Positions 1 to 6,557 are shown, counted from the stretch's first letter. The stretch is 9,348 nucleotides of DNA from Pseudomonadota bacterium (GCA_003242525.1 QGUU01000067.1:1-9348); one strand, 5' to 3'. Numbers and translations: made by a program. Notes: a model not told the origin generated them from the sequence alone.

Positions 1-474
1 GCAGCCGTCGCCAGCGAGCACGTAGGTGTAATGATCGACCAGTTCATTGCCGAAGGCCGCATTCATGATGCGCTCGCCAAGGGCGAAACCGACCGAGTTG
101 GCCAGCCCCTGCCCAAGCGGGCCGGTCGTCGTCTCGATACCAGAGGCATGACCATATTCGGGATGGCCAGCCGTCCGGGAGCCCAACTGACGGAAATTCT
201 TGATCTGCTCTATGGTCATGTCCTCGTAGCCGGTGAGGTAGAGCAGGGAGTAGAGCAACATGGAGCCGTGCCCGGCCGACAGAATGAAGCGGTCACGGTC
301 AGCCCAGTGGGGTGCCTTCGGATCGAATTTCAGGAAGCGGGTGAAGAGCACCGTGGCGATGTCCGCGCAGCCCATGGGAAGGCCGGGATGGCCGGAATTC
401 GCCTTCTCGACAGCGTCCATCGAGAGAAAACGGATCGCGTTCGCCATCCGGTCATGTTGTTCGCGCGAAGCCAT
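1..474 (-). CDS. tkt: Transketolase, N-terminal part (cut by window edge)
   Basis: Transketolase is a cytosolic enzyme of the pentose phosphate pathway. It moves two-carbon ketol units between sugar phosphates using thiamine diphosphate (TPP) and a divalent metal. The minus strand reads 158 codons from ATG at 474 to the window edge with no stop. Visible family landmarks are SGHPG at residues 27-31, SAGHGS at 66-71, GPLGQG at 118-123, and GDGC at 155-158, the start of the TPP/metal-binding motif. Only about a quarter of a typical protein of roughly 660 residues is present. The start is supported by TGGAGG four bases upstream. A promoter and a palindromic operator lie upstream. In many rhizobia tkt is followed by gap and pgk, but that side is outside the window. 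Identity is near certain; the symbol could be tktA or cbbT in other schemes. Confidence 0.96.
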   Translation of the reverse strand, partial: MASREQHDRMANAIRFLSMDAVEKANSGHPGLPMGCADIATVLFTRFLKFDPKAPHWADRDRFILSAGHGSMLLYSLLYLTGYEDMTIEQIKNFRQLGSRTAGHPEYGHASGIETTTGPLGQGLANSVGFALGERIMNAAFGNELVDHYTYVLAGDGC

Positions 475-512
475 GGTTCCTCCAGCTGCGGGTTTGGGGA
501 GAGTCCGGGGGA

Positions 513-540
513 CACATAGCAGGCCCGGCCGTTGAGTCAA
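513..540 (-). promoter_or_regulatory. Putative sigma70-type promoter of tkt
   Basis: Read on the minus strand, TTGACT (535-540) and TATGTG (513-518) are separated by 16 bp. Transcription would start near 506, giving a leader of about 30 nt before the tkt ATG. The -35 is good and the -10 moderate. Assignment is by eye only. Confidence 0.5.
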
Positions 541-541
541 T

Positions 542-567
542 AAAACCTAAATCGATTTAAAGGTTTT
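542..567. promoter_or_regulatory. Palindromic operator upstream of the tkt -35 (LacI-type look)
   Basis: The perfect 12-bp palindrome TAAATCGATTTA (548-559) has the central CG typical of LacI/GalR-family operators. It is nested in a wider inverted repeat, AAAACCT (542-548) against AGGTTTT (561-567). It sits directly upstream of the predicted tkt -35. In alphaproteobacteria, LacI-family regulators such as PckR (Sinorhizobium) and CceR (Rhodobacter) control central carbon genes. Linking this site to such a regulator is inference. The position just upstream of -35 would suit activation better than occlusion. Confidence 0.5.
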
Positions 568-636
568 GGTGATGCTCTAAAGGTCGCATGTTTGCCCGTC
601 TGCTGCCGTTAGCGGGGGACAGTGACGAAGGCTTTG

Positions 637-666
637 TTGACGCGGCTTTCAACCAGCGCCTAATGT
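637..666 (+). promoter_or_regulatory. Putative promoter of the DUF4164-like gene and zapA
   Basis: TTGACG (637-642) and TAATGT (661-666) are separated by 18 bp. The predicted start is near 673, giving a leader of about 47 nt to the ATG at 720. It is divergent from the tkt promoter within the same 245-bp intergenic stretch. Confidence 0.5.
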
Positions 667-719
667 TTCATTAACTAACGCGTTGAATGCGCACGATTCG
701 GTGATGGGACAGGACTGCC

Positions 720-992
720 ATGACCGGTGAAACCACGCTCAAGGAAGTCATCGCCCGTCTGGGCAAGGCCATGGAGGGGCTGGAGAATGCCGTGGCCGCA
801 CGGCTCGAGCACGAGCGCGACTATTTCGAGGCTGAAGCCGAGGTGCAGCGCATGAATGCGGATCGCTCGCGGCTGGCTCAGGAGCTGGACAATTCCGAGG
901 CACGCGCCGAGCGGCTGGAAGAAGCCAACAAGGAAGTCTCGCGCCGGCTGGTCACCGCGATGGAAACCATCCGCGCCGTGCTCGATCGTTGA
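720..992 (+). CDS. Small coiled-coil protein, DUF4164-like
   Basis: This 90-residue protein has no signal peptide or membrane segment. It is almost entirely charged heptad-like helix from about residue 5 to 85, rich in Glu, Arg, Ala and Leu, so a coiled coil is expected. Its size, composition and position directly before zapA match the DUF4164 family of Rhizobiales; that name rests on recollection of the family, not on a search. AGGA at 711-714 lies five bases before the ATG. The stop is 10 bases before the zapA start, so the two genes are almost certainly one transcript. A role as partner or accessory of the ZapA/FtsZ machinery is a guess from context. No catalytic residues are visible. Confidence 0.85.
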   Translation: MTGETTLKEVIARLGKAMEGLENAVAARLEHERDYFEAEAEVQRMNADRSRLAQELDNSEARAERLEEANKEVSRRLVTAMETIRAVLDR

Positions 993-1002
993 GGGAATTG
1001 CC

Positions 1003-1395
1003 ATGGCGCAGGTGACGGTTTCCATTGACGGCAAGCAGTATCGAATGGCCTGCGACGAGGGCCAGGAAGAGCACCTGATGGACCTTGCGGAGCGCTTCGA
1101 CCGCTACGTCACGCACCTCAAGGAATCCTTTGGCGAGATCGGCGACCAGCGTCTGACCGTCATGGCCGGCATCATGGTCATGGACGAGCTCACGGAGCTT
1201 CAAAAGCGGATCAAGGGGATGGAGAGCGAGGTCCAGACCCTGCGCAAGACGCGCGACGAGGCGTTGCTCAAGGCCGACAAGAACGACGCGGCGTTGACAG
1301 GTGCGCTCAGCGCCCTTGCGCAGCGCATGGAAGACCTTGCGGCAACCCTTGCCATCCGCAAGACTGAGGGCGAAAACGGACCGTCCGCGCAATAA
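1003..1395 (+). CDS. zapA: Cell division protein ZapA
   Basis: ZapA is a small cytosolic protein that binds and bundles FtsZ filaments at the division ring. The 130-residue product starts MAQVTVSIDGKQYRM, the usual ZapA N-terminal strand pair. The conserved helix region EEHLMDLAERFDRYV follows at about 22-36, and then the stretch RLTVMAGIMVMDEL at about 50-63. A long helix from about 64 to 118 should form the dimeric coiled coil. The tail is polar and probably disordered. The ATG at 1003 has GAGGG (991-995) as ribosome binding site, overlapping the stop of the upstream coiled-coil gene. An open frame continues upstream to 856, but that part runs over the upstream gene and lacks ZapA character. 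A 6S RNA starts about 5 nt after the stop codon. Confidence 0.93.
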   Translation: MAQVTVSIDGKQYRMACDEGQEEHLMDLAERFDRYVTHLKESFGEIGDQRLTVMAGIMVMDELTELQKRIKGMESEVQTLRKTRDEALLKADKNDAALTGALSALAQRMEDLAATLAIRKTEGENGPSAQ

Positions 1396-1399
1396 TCGT

Positions 1400-1538
1400 C
1401 CTGCCGAGCCGACTTCTCTGGAATGATGTTCCGGTGGGGCCGGGTTGTGAGCAACGACCTTCCTACAGCGGCCTGCCGGTAGCGGATAGAATGCACGCCG
1501 GCTAGCGGACAGGGGTGTCCGCGCAACACAAGGGCAGG
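1400..1538 (+). ncRNA. ssrS: 6S RNA
   Basis: 6S RNA binds the housekeeping RNA polymerase holoenzyme by mimicking an open promoter and tunes transcription in stationary phase. The roughly 139-nt stretch has no credible reading frame but is closed by a perfect 6-bp terminal helix, CCTGCC (1400-1405) with GGCAGG (1533-1538). Inside it, GCCGG (1475-1479) pairs with CCGGC (1498-1502) for the apical stem. A small hairpin GTTG/CAAC lies near 1444-1455, where the central bubble would be. The primary sequence resembles remembered rhizobial 6S RNAs, and the place just after zapA is the classic one. Exact ends are estimated. It may be processed from a zapA transcript or use its own promoter near AATAAT at 1391-1396. 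Confidence 0.85.
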
Positions 1539-1542
1539 AACA

Positions 1543-2202
1543 ATGAGCCTTCGCATCAACGATATAGCACCGGATTTCGAGGCCGACACGACAGAGGGAC
1601 CGATCCGCTTCCACGAGTGGATCGGCGACGGATATGGCGTACTTTTCTCTCATCCGAAGGATTTCACGCCGATCTGCACGACGGAACTCGGCACCATGGC
1701 AGGCCTGAAGGGTGAGTTCGAGAAGCGCAATGCCAAGATCATCGGTATTTCCGTGGATCCGGTGGAAAGCCACGAGAAGTGGAAGGTGGACATCCAGACC
1801 GCCACCGGCCACGCGGTCAACTATCCGATGATCGGGGATCCCGAGCTGAAGGTCGCCAAGCTCTACGACATGCTGCCGGCTTCCGCCGGCGACAGTTCCG
1901 AAGGCCGTACTCCGGCGGACAACCAGACGGTCCGTTCGGTTTTCGTCATCGGCCCGGACAAGCGGATCAAGCTCATCCTCACCTACCCGATGTCGACCGG
2001 CCGGAATTTCCAGGAAATACTGCGCGCCATCGACTCCATCCAGCTCACTTCGAAGTTTTCCGTATCGACTCCGGCCGACTGGAAGCAGGGTGACGATGTC
2101 GTCATCGGCGGCGGGATTTCGGACGAGGAAGCAATCAAGCGCTTCGGCGCTTTCGAGGCCGTGCTGCCCTATCTGAGGAAGACCAAGCAGCCGACCGCCT
2201 GA
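1543..2202 (+). CDS. 1-Cys peroxiredoxin (Prx6 type)
   Basis: Thiol peroxidase that reduces hydrogen peroxide, organic hydroperoxides and peroxynitrite in the cytosol. The 219-residue product has the peroxiredoxin motif PxxxTxxC at 38-45, within HPKDFTPICTTELG. Cys45 is the peroxidatic residue, and Arg131 is the likely conserved active-site arginine. Cys45 is the only cysteine in the protein, so there is no resolving cysteine and it must be recycled by an outside thiol. Length and the C-terminal extension after about residue 165 fit the Prx6/1-Cys group. The start at 1543 follows AGGA at 1536-1539, which lies in the 3' strand of the 6S RNA closing helix. No separate promoter is evident in the 4-nt gap, so transcription probably reads through from zapA or the 6S RNA. 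The gene ends at a shared terminator convergent with rpoH. Confidence 0.95.
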   Translation: MSLRINDIAPDFEADTTEGPIRFHEWIGDGYGVLFSHPKDFTPICTTELGTMAGLKGEFEKRNAKIIGISVDPVESHEKWKVDIQTATGHAVNYPMIGDPELKVAKLYDMLPASAGDSSEGRTPADNQTVRSVFVIGPDKRIKLILTYPMSTGRNFQEILRAIDSIQLTSKFSVSTPADWKQGDDVVIGGGISDEEAIKRFGAFEAVLPYLRKTKQPTA

Positions 2203-2218
2203 ATCAGGCAGGCATCAT

Positions 2219-2250
2219 GAAAAAGCGGCGCCGAAAGGCGCCGCTTCATT
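2219..2250. terminator. Bidirectional terminator between the peroxiredoxin gene and rpoH
   Basis: AAGCGGCGCC (2223-2232) and GGCGCCGCTT (2237-2246) form a perfect 10-bp stem with a GAAA loop on the plus strand. On the minus strand the hairpin is followed by a T run (complement of 2219-2224), which makes it a strong rpoH terminator. On the plus strand the trailing TTCATT is a weaker tail. Confidence 0.85.
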
Positions 2251-2268
2251 CGTTTCCGTACCGGCCGC

Positions 2269-3180
2269 TCAAGCTGCCTGCTGCGCCTCGATGGTACGCA
2301 GGGACTGAGCCTGCTTCTTGGCTGCCGCCTTTACCGCATCCTGCACCTTCTCGAAGGCCCGCACCTCGATCTGGCGCACGCGCTCGCGGCTGATGTCGAA
2401 TTCCACGGACAGATCCTCAAGCGTAAGCGGATCTTCGGACAGGCGCCGTGCCTCGAAGATGCGCCGTTCGCGATCGTTCAGAACCGACATGGCGCCTGCC
2501 AGCATCTTGCGGCGGTTTTCCAGTTCGTCCTGTTCGATCAGGATTTCTTCCTGGTTCTCGCTGTCATCGACCAGCCAATCCTGCCACTCGCCGCCCTCGC
2601 CTTCAGAGGCGCGAATCGGCGCGTTGAGCGAGGCATCGCCGGAAAGGCGGCGGTTCATGGAAACCACTTCCTCTTCGGAGACGTTGAGACGCGTGGCGAT
2701 CTCGGTGATCTGGTCGGGCCTCAGATCGCCGTCGTCCAGCGCCTGAATGCGGCCCTTCACCTTGCGCAGGTTGAAGAACAGGCGCTTCTGGTTGGCGGTC
2801 GTGCCCATCTTCACAAGGCTCCATGAGCGCAGGATGTACTCCTGGATCGAAGCCTTGATCCACCACATGGCATAGGTGGCCAGCCGGAAGCCACGCTCCG
2901 GCTCGAATTTCTTGACGGCCTGCATGAGGCCGACATTGCCTTCCGAGATCACCTCGCCGATCGGCAGGCCATAGCCGCGATAGCCCATGGCAATCTTGGC
3001 CACGAGCCTGAGATGGCTGGTAACGAGCTTGTGCGCCGCATTGGTGTCGCCATGCTCCTGATAGCGCTTGGCGAGCATGTACTCTTCCTGCGGCTCGAGC
3101 ATCGGAAAGCGGCGGATTTCTTCCAGATAGCGGGTCAGGCCGCCTTCGCCGGAAACGATACTGGGTAGTGACTGGGCCAT
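2269..3180 (-). CDS. rpoH: RNA polymerase sigma-32 (heat-shock) factor RpoH
   Basis: RpoH directs RNA polymerase to heat-shock and some oxidative-stress promoters. The 303-residue protein has sigma region 2, with the -10 recognition stretch RLATYAMWWIKASIQEYI at 99-116. The diagnostic RpoH box QKRLFFNLR follows at 131-139. Region 4.2 holds a helix-turn-helix at about 252-280 (LTLEDLSVEFDISRERVRQ). The length is usual for alphaproteobacterial RpoH. I chose the ATG at 3180 because a full GGAGG (complement of 3188-3192) lies seven bases upstream and because family members start like MAQSLPS. An in-frame ATG at 3249 would add 23 residues without family character. Many rhizobia carry two rpoH copies; this one, beside the RluD-type gene, is probably the principal copy. 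The 5' leader is predicted to be structured. Confidence 0.96.
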   Translation of the reverse strand: MAQSLPSIVSGEGGLTRYLEEIRRFPMLEPQEEYMLAKRYQEHGDTNAAHKLVTSHLRLVAKIAMGYRGYGLPIGEVISEGNVGLMQAVKKFEPERGFRLATYAMWWIKASIQEYILRSWSLVKMGTTANQKRLFFNLRKVKGRIQALDDGDLRPDQITEIATRLNVSEEEVVSMNRRLSGDASLNAPIRASEGEGGEWQDWLVDDSENQEEILIEQDELENRRKMLAGAMSVLNDRERRIFEARRLSEDPLTLEDLSVEFDISRERVRQIEVRAFEKVQDAVKAAAKKQAQSLRTIEAQQAA

Positions 3181-3206
3181 AAAGCACCCTCCTCTCTCAT
3201 GAGAAT

Positions 3207-3254
3207 GCCCCCGAAAGTCGGCGGGCTTATGACGAACGCCAAAGCGCACGTTCG
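3207..3254 (-). promoter_or_regulatory. Structured rpoH leader: two tandem hairpins
   Basis: Between the predicted rpoH transcription start (about 3257) and its ribosome binding site the leader can form two hairpins. The first pairs 3233-3238 with 3249-3254 (CGAACG with CGTTCG). The second spans 3207-3226 and has an 8-bp stem with one bulged base and a 3-base loop. A further 10-bp palindrome, TCTCATGAGA, lies at 3195-3204 next to the Shine-Dalgarno. Pairing was worked out by hand; a regulatory role is inference. Confidence 0.4.
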
Positions 3255-3263
3255 CATGGATTG

Positions 3264-3293
3264 ATTATACAGGAACAAAACCAGAAAAGACAG
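3264..3293 (-). promoter_or_regulatory. Putative rpoH promoter
   Basis: On the minus strand a perfect TATAAT lies at 3264-3269. The -35 region about 17-18 bp upstream (3287-3293, TGTCTT or CTGTCT) is poor. The predicted start near 3257 gives a leader of about 77 nt. No sigma32-type CTTG element was found at a suitable distance. Confidence 0.4.
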
Positions 3294-3382
3294 CATTTGT
3301 TCAAGGCAGAACAGTCTGTCACGCTGAAGTGAACAAAGCGAGTCAGGTTTATTGCGGTCGGAATCAGTTTCGTTGATGAAAC

Positions 3383-4423
3383 TCAGATGCCGCGGAATGC
3401 AAGGACCAACTCCTCCATGTCCTCCGGCATCGGCGCCTCGAATCTCATCGTCATATGGGTATCGGGGTGGCGGAATTCAAGAATGCGCGCGTGCAGAGCC
3501 TGCCGCGGAAACGCTCGCACCTTGGTGGCGAGCGGCTCGGGCAACCGGTTCGCCTTGCTGCGGAAGGCCTGGCCATAATCCTGGTCGCCGATCACCGGGT
3601 GGCCAATATGCGCCATGTGAACCCGGATCTGGTGGGTGCGGCCCGTCTCCAGCCGGCACTCGACGAGGCTTGCCCTGGCATATTTGTCCTGCGCCTCTCC
3701 GAAGCGTTCCTCCACCATATAACGAGTAAGGGCATGGCGTGCATCCGCCCGCCCTGCAGGCACCACGGCGCGCCGCACACGGTCGGCCGCACGGCCCAGC
3801 GGCGCATCGATGACGCCTGAAGGTGGCGCCGGGATGCCCCAGACGAGCGCGACATAAGCGCGCCGGAGATCGCCCGCGCGCCCGTGGTCGGCAAACGCTT
3901 CCGAAAGGGCGCGGTGGGCGTGATCCGTCTTGGCCACCACCATCACGCCGGACGTATCCTTGTCCAATCGATGAACGATGCCGGGCCGCCTGACACCGCC
4001 AATGCCTGAAAGGCTTTCGCCGCAATGGTGGATCAGCGCGTTGACCAGCGTCCCGGTCCAGTTGCCGGCGCCCGGATGCACGACCAGGCCGGCCGGCTTG
4101 TTGATGACGATCAGGGCATCGTCCTCATGGAGTATTTCCAGCGGAATGTCCTCGCCCTGCGGCTCGGCGGGCTCCGGCGCGGGCATGGCGATGGCGATCT
4201 CATCGCCGGGCCTGATCTTGTGCCTGGCTTCAGTCACCACCGTGCCTGCGATCTGCACCGCGCCTTGCCGGACCAGTGCCTGCACGCGGCTGCGCGACAG
4301 TTCGGGGCCAAGCCGGCCCGCCAGGAACTGGTCGAGCCGCTGGCCGGCATCACCGACATCAGCCACAACGACCTTCGGCGTCGCCTCTATCAATTCATCC
4401 CGCTCTTCGTTATGAGCGCTCAT
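3383..4423 (-). CDS. rluD: Ribosomal large-subunit pseudouridine synthase, RluD/RluA family
   Basis: This enzyme isomerises uridine to pseudouridine in 23S rRNA; RluD proper acts on helix 69. The 346-residue protein has an N-terminal S4 RNA-binding domain at about 27-75 (QRLDQFLA..., SRSRVQALVRQGAVQIAG). The RluA-type catalytic domain begins near residue 95. The catalytic motif HRLDKDTSG lies at 151-159, with Asp154 as the expected nucleophile. Further family motifs are NKPAGLVVHPG at 108-118 and the later TGRTHQIRVH. An S4 domain plus this length favours RluD over RluA or RluC, but the target sites cannot be read from sequence alone. The ATG at 4423 has only a weak ribosome binding site and begins inside a palindrome shared with the opposite strand. 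rpoH lies 202 bp downstream on the same strand but seems to have its own promoter. Confidence 0.93.
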   Translation of the reverse strand: MSAHNEERDELIEATPKVVVADVGDAGQRLDQFLAGRLGPELSRSRVQALVRQGAVQIAGTVVTEARHKIRPGDEIAIAMPAPEPAEPQGEDIPLEILHEDDALIVINKPAGLVVHPGAGNWTGTLVNALIHHCGESLSGIGGVRRPGIVHRLDKDTSGVMVVAKTDHAHRALSEAFADHGRAGDLRRAYVALVWGIPAPPSGVIDAPLGRAADRVRRAVVPAGRADARHALTRYMVEERFGEAQDKYARASLVECRLETGRTHQIRVHMAHIGHPVIGDQDYGQAFRSKANRLPEPLATKVRAFPRQALHARILEFRHPDTHMTMRFEAPMPEDMEELVLAFRGI

Positions 4424-4447
4424 CGCTGGAAAACCGCTGGATATGCC

Positions 4448-4828
4448 ATGGCCGGTCCATATGCCGACGAGGAAGAGGAAAAGCCGCTCGACCCGAACAT
4501 CGAGAAGGTTCGCCGCAAGCTCATCCGCTTCATGGGGATCAATCTCGGCCTTCTGTTCATCGCCGTTATGGTGGTGGTCGCTGCTCTTGTCTACAAGTCG
4601 CGCAGCGCGGTTGCCCCGAAGCAGCCGGCGAGCGAGCTACCTGTGCCTTCAGGCGCTCCCTTGGCCGGCGATATAGTGCTTCCGGTCGGTGCTCGTGTCG
4701 TTTCGCAGTCTCTGTCCGGCAATCGCGTTTCCATCGACGCCGAGCTTGCCGACGGCAGCCGGACGATCTTCGTCTACGACATTGCCGAGAACCGCATGAT
4801 CGGCCAGTTCGCCATTCGCAACCGATAG
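4448..4828 (+). CDS. Small single-span membrane protein of unknown function (possibly DUF6476-like)
   Basis: The 126-residue protein has an acidic N-terminus, then a basic helix, then one hydrophobic segment at about residues 33-49 (INLGLLFIAVMVVVAAL). A Pro/Ala-rich linker follows, and a short domain at about 75-126 looks like beta strands, containing LPVGARVVSQSLSGNRVSI and later DGSRTIFVYD. The basic residues before the membrane segment predict a cytoplasmic N-terminus and a periplasmic C-terminal domain. The layout resembles small alphaproteobacterial proteins called DUF6476, but I cannot confirm this. No catalytic residues are visible. The ATG at 4448 has a weak CTGGA six bases upstream. 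An in-frame ATG at 4412 would add 12 residues and overlap the rluD start. The gene is divergent from rluD with only 24 bases between the two ATGs. Confidence 0.8.
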   Translation: MAGPYADEEEEKPLDPNIEKVRRKLIRFMGINLGLLFIAVMVVVAALVYKSRSAVAPKQPASELPVPSGAPLAGDIVLPVGARVVSQSLSGNRVSIDAELADGSRTIFVYDIAENRMIGQFAIRNR

Positions 4829-4867
4829 TCGTCAGCGCAAATGGCTGCGGCATTGTTGCGAGCCCAG

Positions 4868-4896
4868 TTGCTTTTCGCAAAAGGCGAGCCTATATG
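4868..4896 (+). promoter_or_regulatory. Promoter of the tRNA-Glu gene
   Basis: TTGCTT (4868-4873) and TATATG (4891-4896) are spaced exactly 17 bp apart. Transcription would begin near 4903, a few bases before the mature tRNA 5' end. This is a typical arrangement for a single stable-RNA gene. Confidence 0.6.
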
Positions 4897-4906
4897 GCCT
4901 TCGGCT

Positions 4907-4981
4907 GCGCCCTTCGTCTAGCGGTCAGGACGGCGCCCTCTCACGGCGCAAACAGGGGTTCGATTCCCCTAGGGCGTACCA
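4907..4981 (+). tRNA. tRNA-Glu (anticodon CTC)
   Basis: The 75-nt gene folds by hand into a full cloverleaf. The acceptor stem pairs GCGCCCT (4907-4913) with AGGGCGT, including a G-U first pair. The anticodon stem pairs GCGCC (4933-4937) with GGCGC (4945-4949), leaving loop CTCTCAC with anticodon CTC at 4940-4942, which reads GAG. The T arm is AGGGG-TTCGATT-CCCCT. The CCA end is encoded at 4979-4981. No duplicated 3' end or integrase gene is seen nearby, so there is no sign of an occupied integration site. Confidence 0.97.
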
Positions 4982-5044
4982 ATTCTTCCGATTTTTAATT
5001 TAAGCGGCAGGCCCGTTGGCGCGCAGGCGCACCAAAAACCGGAT

Positions 5045-6397
5045 TCAGGCAGCGCTGCGCGATTCGCCTATTATTTCGACGAGGTGATCGACGATTTTTT
5101 CCACCAGATCCTGATCGTCGCCCTCCGCCATGACACGGATCAGGGGCTCGGTCCCGGAGGGACGTATGACCAGACGGCCGGCGACGCCGAGTTCGCGGCG
5201 GGCGTCCTCGATCGCAGCCTTCACCCGTGCTTCCTCCAGGGGCGAGCCGCCTGAGATGCGTACGTTCTTCAACACCTGCGGCACCGGCTCGAACTTCCGC
5301 GACAACTCGCTGACAGGCTTGTTCTGGCGCTTGACGCAGGCCAGCACCTGCAGCGCGGATACCAGGCCGTCTCCCGTGGTGGAGAAATCCGACAGGACGA
5401 TGTGGCCGGACTGTTCGCCGCCTACATTAAGCCCGTGGGCGCGCATATGCTCGACCACGTAGCGGTCCCCGACCTTGGTGCGATGGAGTTGCAGGTTGAG
5501 TCCGCCGAGGAATCGCTCCAGCCCGAGATTGGACATCACGGTGGAAACGATGCCGCCGCCAGCCAAACGGCCAGTCTGGTGCCAGGCTTCCGCAATGATC
5601 GCCATGATCTGATCGCCGTCGACTATTTCGCCCTGTTCATCGACGATCACCACGCGATCGGCATCGCCATCGAGCGCAATGCCGATATCGGCGCGCACTT
5701 CATGCACCTTCTTCTGAAGTTCAGTCGGATGAGTGGAGCCGCATTCCTTGTTGATATTGGTGCCGTTCGGCTGGTCGCCTATGGTGACAACCTCGGCGCC
5801 CAGTTCCCACAACGCCGCGGGGGCCACCTTGTAAGCGGCACCGTTCGCACAGTCGACCACAATGCGAAGCCCCGAAAGCGAAAGAGAGCGCGGCAGGGTG
5901 CGTTTGGCGAATTCTATATAGCGGTCATGCACGCCATCGATGCGCTTGGCGCGGCCCAGCCCGTCGGAATCCGCCAGCGCCATCTCGATATCGTTGTCGA
6001 GCATCTGCTCGATGCGCTCCTCGATCTCGTCAGACAGCTTGTAGCCGTCCGGACCGAACAGCTTTATCCCGTTGTCATAATAGGGATTGTGCGAGGCAGA
6101 AATCATGACGCCCATATCGGCGCGCAGCGAGCGCACCAGCATGGCGACGGCAGGGGTCGGGATGGGACCGAGAAGGAACACGTCCATGCCGGCCGCGCAA
6201 AGGCCGGCCACCAGGGCGTTCTCGATCATGTAGCCGGACAGGCGCGTATCCTTGCCCAGTACGACACGATGGCGGTAGCTTCCGCGCTGGAATGAAAGTC
6301 CAGCCGCCATGCCCACGCGCATGGCGATTTCCGCCGTCATGGGAAACTTGTTTGCGCGCCCGCGAATACCATCGGTGCCGAAATAACGTTCTGCCAT
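5045..6397 (-). CDS. glmM: Phosphoglucosamine mutase GlmM
   Basis: GlmM converts glucosamine-6-phosphate to glucosamine-1-phosphate in the cytosol, feeding UDP-GlcNAc synthesis for peptidoglycan and lipopolysaccharide. The 450-residue length is normal. The product starts [13 protein letters not shown]. The phosphoserine loop ISASHNP (99-105) has Ser102 as the phosphorylated residue. The metal-binding DGDADR lies at 243-248, the sugar-binding GGEQSGH at 326-332, and the phosphate-binding RPSGTEP at 412-418. All key residues are present. Identity over phosphomannomutase relatives rests on the ASHNP context and the N-terminus. In many rhizobia glmM follows ftsH; here no ftsH precedes it and the neighbour upstream is transcribed divergently. 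A palindrome overlaps its ribosome binding site region. Confidence 0.97.
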   Translation of the reverse strand: MAERYFGTDGIRGRANKFPMTAEIAMRVGMAAGLSFQRGSYRHRVVLGKDTRLSGYMIENALVAGLCAAGMDVFLLGPIPTPAVAMLVRSLRADMGVMISASHNPYYDNGIKLFGPDGYKLSDEIEERIEQMLDNDIEMALADSDGLGRAKRIDGVHDRYIEFAKRTLPRSLSLSGLRIVVDCANGAAYKVAPAALWELGAEVVTIGDQPNGTNINKECGSTHPTELQKKVHEVRADIGIALDGDADRVVIVDEQGEIVDGDQIMAIIAEAWHQTGRLAGGGIVSTVMSNLGLERFLGGLNLQLHRTKVGDRYVVEHMRAHGLNVGGEQSGHIVLSDFSTTGDGLVSALQVLACVKRQNKPVSELSRKFEPVPQVLKNVRISGGSPLEEARVKAAIEDARRELGVAGRLVIRPSGTEPLIRVMAEGDDQDLVEKIVDHLVEIIGESRSAA

Positions 6398-6404
6398 CTA
6401 CTAC

Positions 6405-6416
6405 CGTCCCGGGACG
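6405..6416. repeat. 12-bp palindrome at the glmM ribosome binding site
   Basis: CGTCCCGGGACG is perfectly self-complementary and lies 8 to 19 bases upstream of the glmM ATG. The best Shine-Dalgarno candidate on the minus strand (GGGACGG, complement of 6404-6410) falls inside it. It could be an operator or a weak hairpin, or be chance in GC-rich DNA. Confidence 0.4.
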
Positions 6417-6434
6417 TTTCCTCGGGCTCCTCAT

Positions 6435-6463
6435 GCCATATTTCGGGTTCCCCCAGCCATCAA
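6435..6463 (-). promoter_or_regulatory. Putative glmM promoter
   Basis: On the minus strand TTGATG (6458-6463) and TATGGC (6435-6440) are separated by 17 bp. The start would be near 6428, giving a leader of about 30 nt. The -10 is weak, so confidence is limited. Confidence 0.4.
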
Positions 6464-6557
6464 ATTCTGTGATCCTATGTTACGAATCCTTAGAAAATGT
6501 TGTTTTTCCGGGCGTGGCGGCGCAGCGGAACTCATCCTGCTTCGGCTTTGGGGGTGC

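Noticed and set aside
671..687. Possible CtrA box upstream of the DUF4164-like gene and zapA
   Set aside because: TTAA at 671-674 is followed at the correct distance by GTTG, not TTAA. The nearest partial match (TTGA) is one base out of register.
952..1812. 286-codon open frame on the minus strand across zapA, 6S RNA and the peroxiredoxin gene
   Set aside because: It overlaps three well-supported features on the other strand and its product resembles no known family. It is a high-GC shadow frame.
3181..3249. N-terminal extension of RpoH from ATG 3249
   Set aside because: The 23 extra residues lack family similarity, and the ATG at 3180 has an ideal ribosome binding site and the normal family N-terminus.
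3366..3383. Hairpin AGTTTC/GAAACT at the rluD stop as a terminator
   Set aside because: The stem is only 6 bp, AT-rich, and lacks a T tract on the minus strand.
4907..4981. tRNA-Glu as an integration site for a mobile element
   Set aside because: No copy of the tRNA 3' end was found downstream within the window, and the neighbour is the core gene glmM with no integrase.
4982..5044. Terminator between tRNA-Glu and glmM
   Set aside because: There is a TTTTT run at 4992-4996 and a GC hairpin near 5018-5033, but the two are not arranged as a terminator on either strand.
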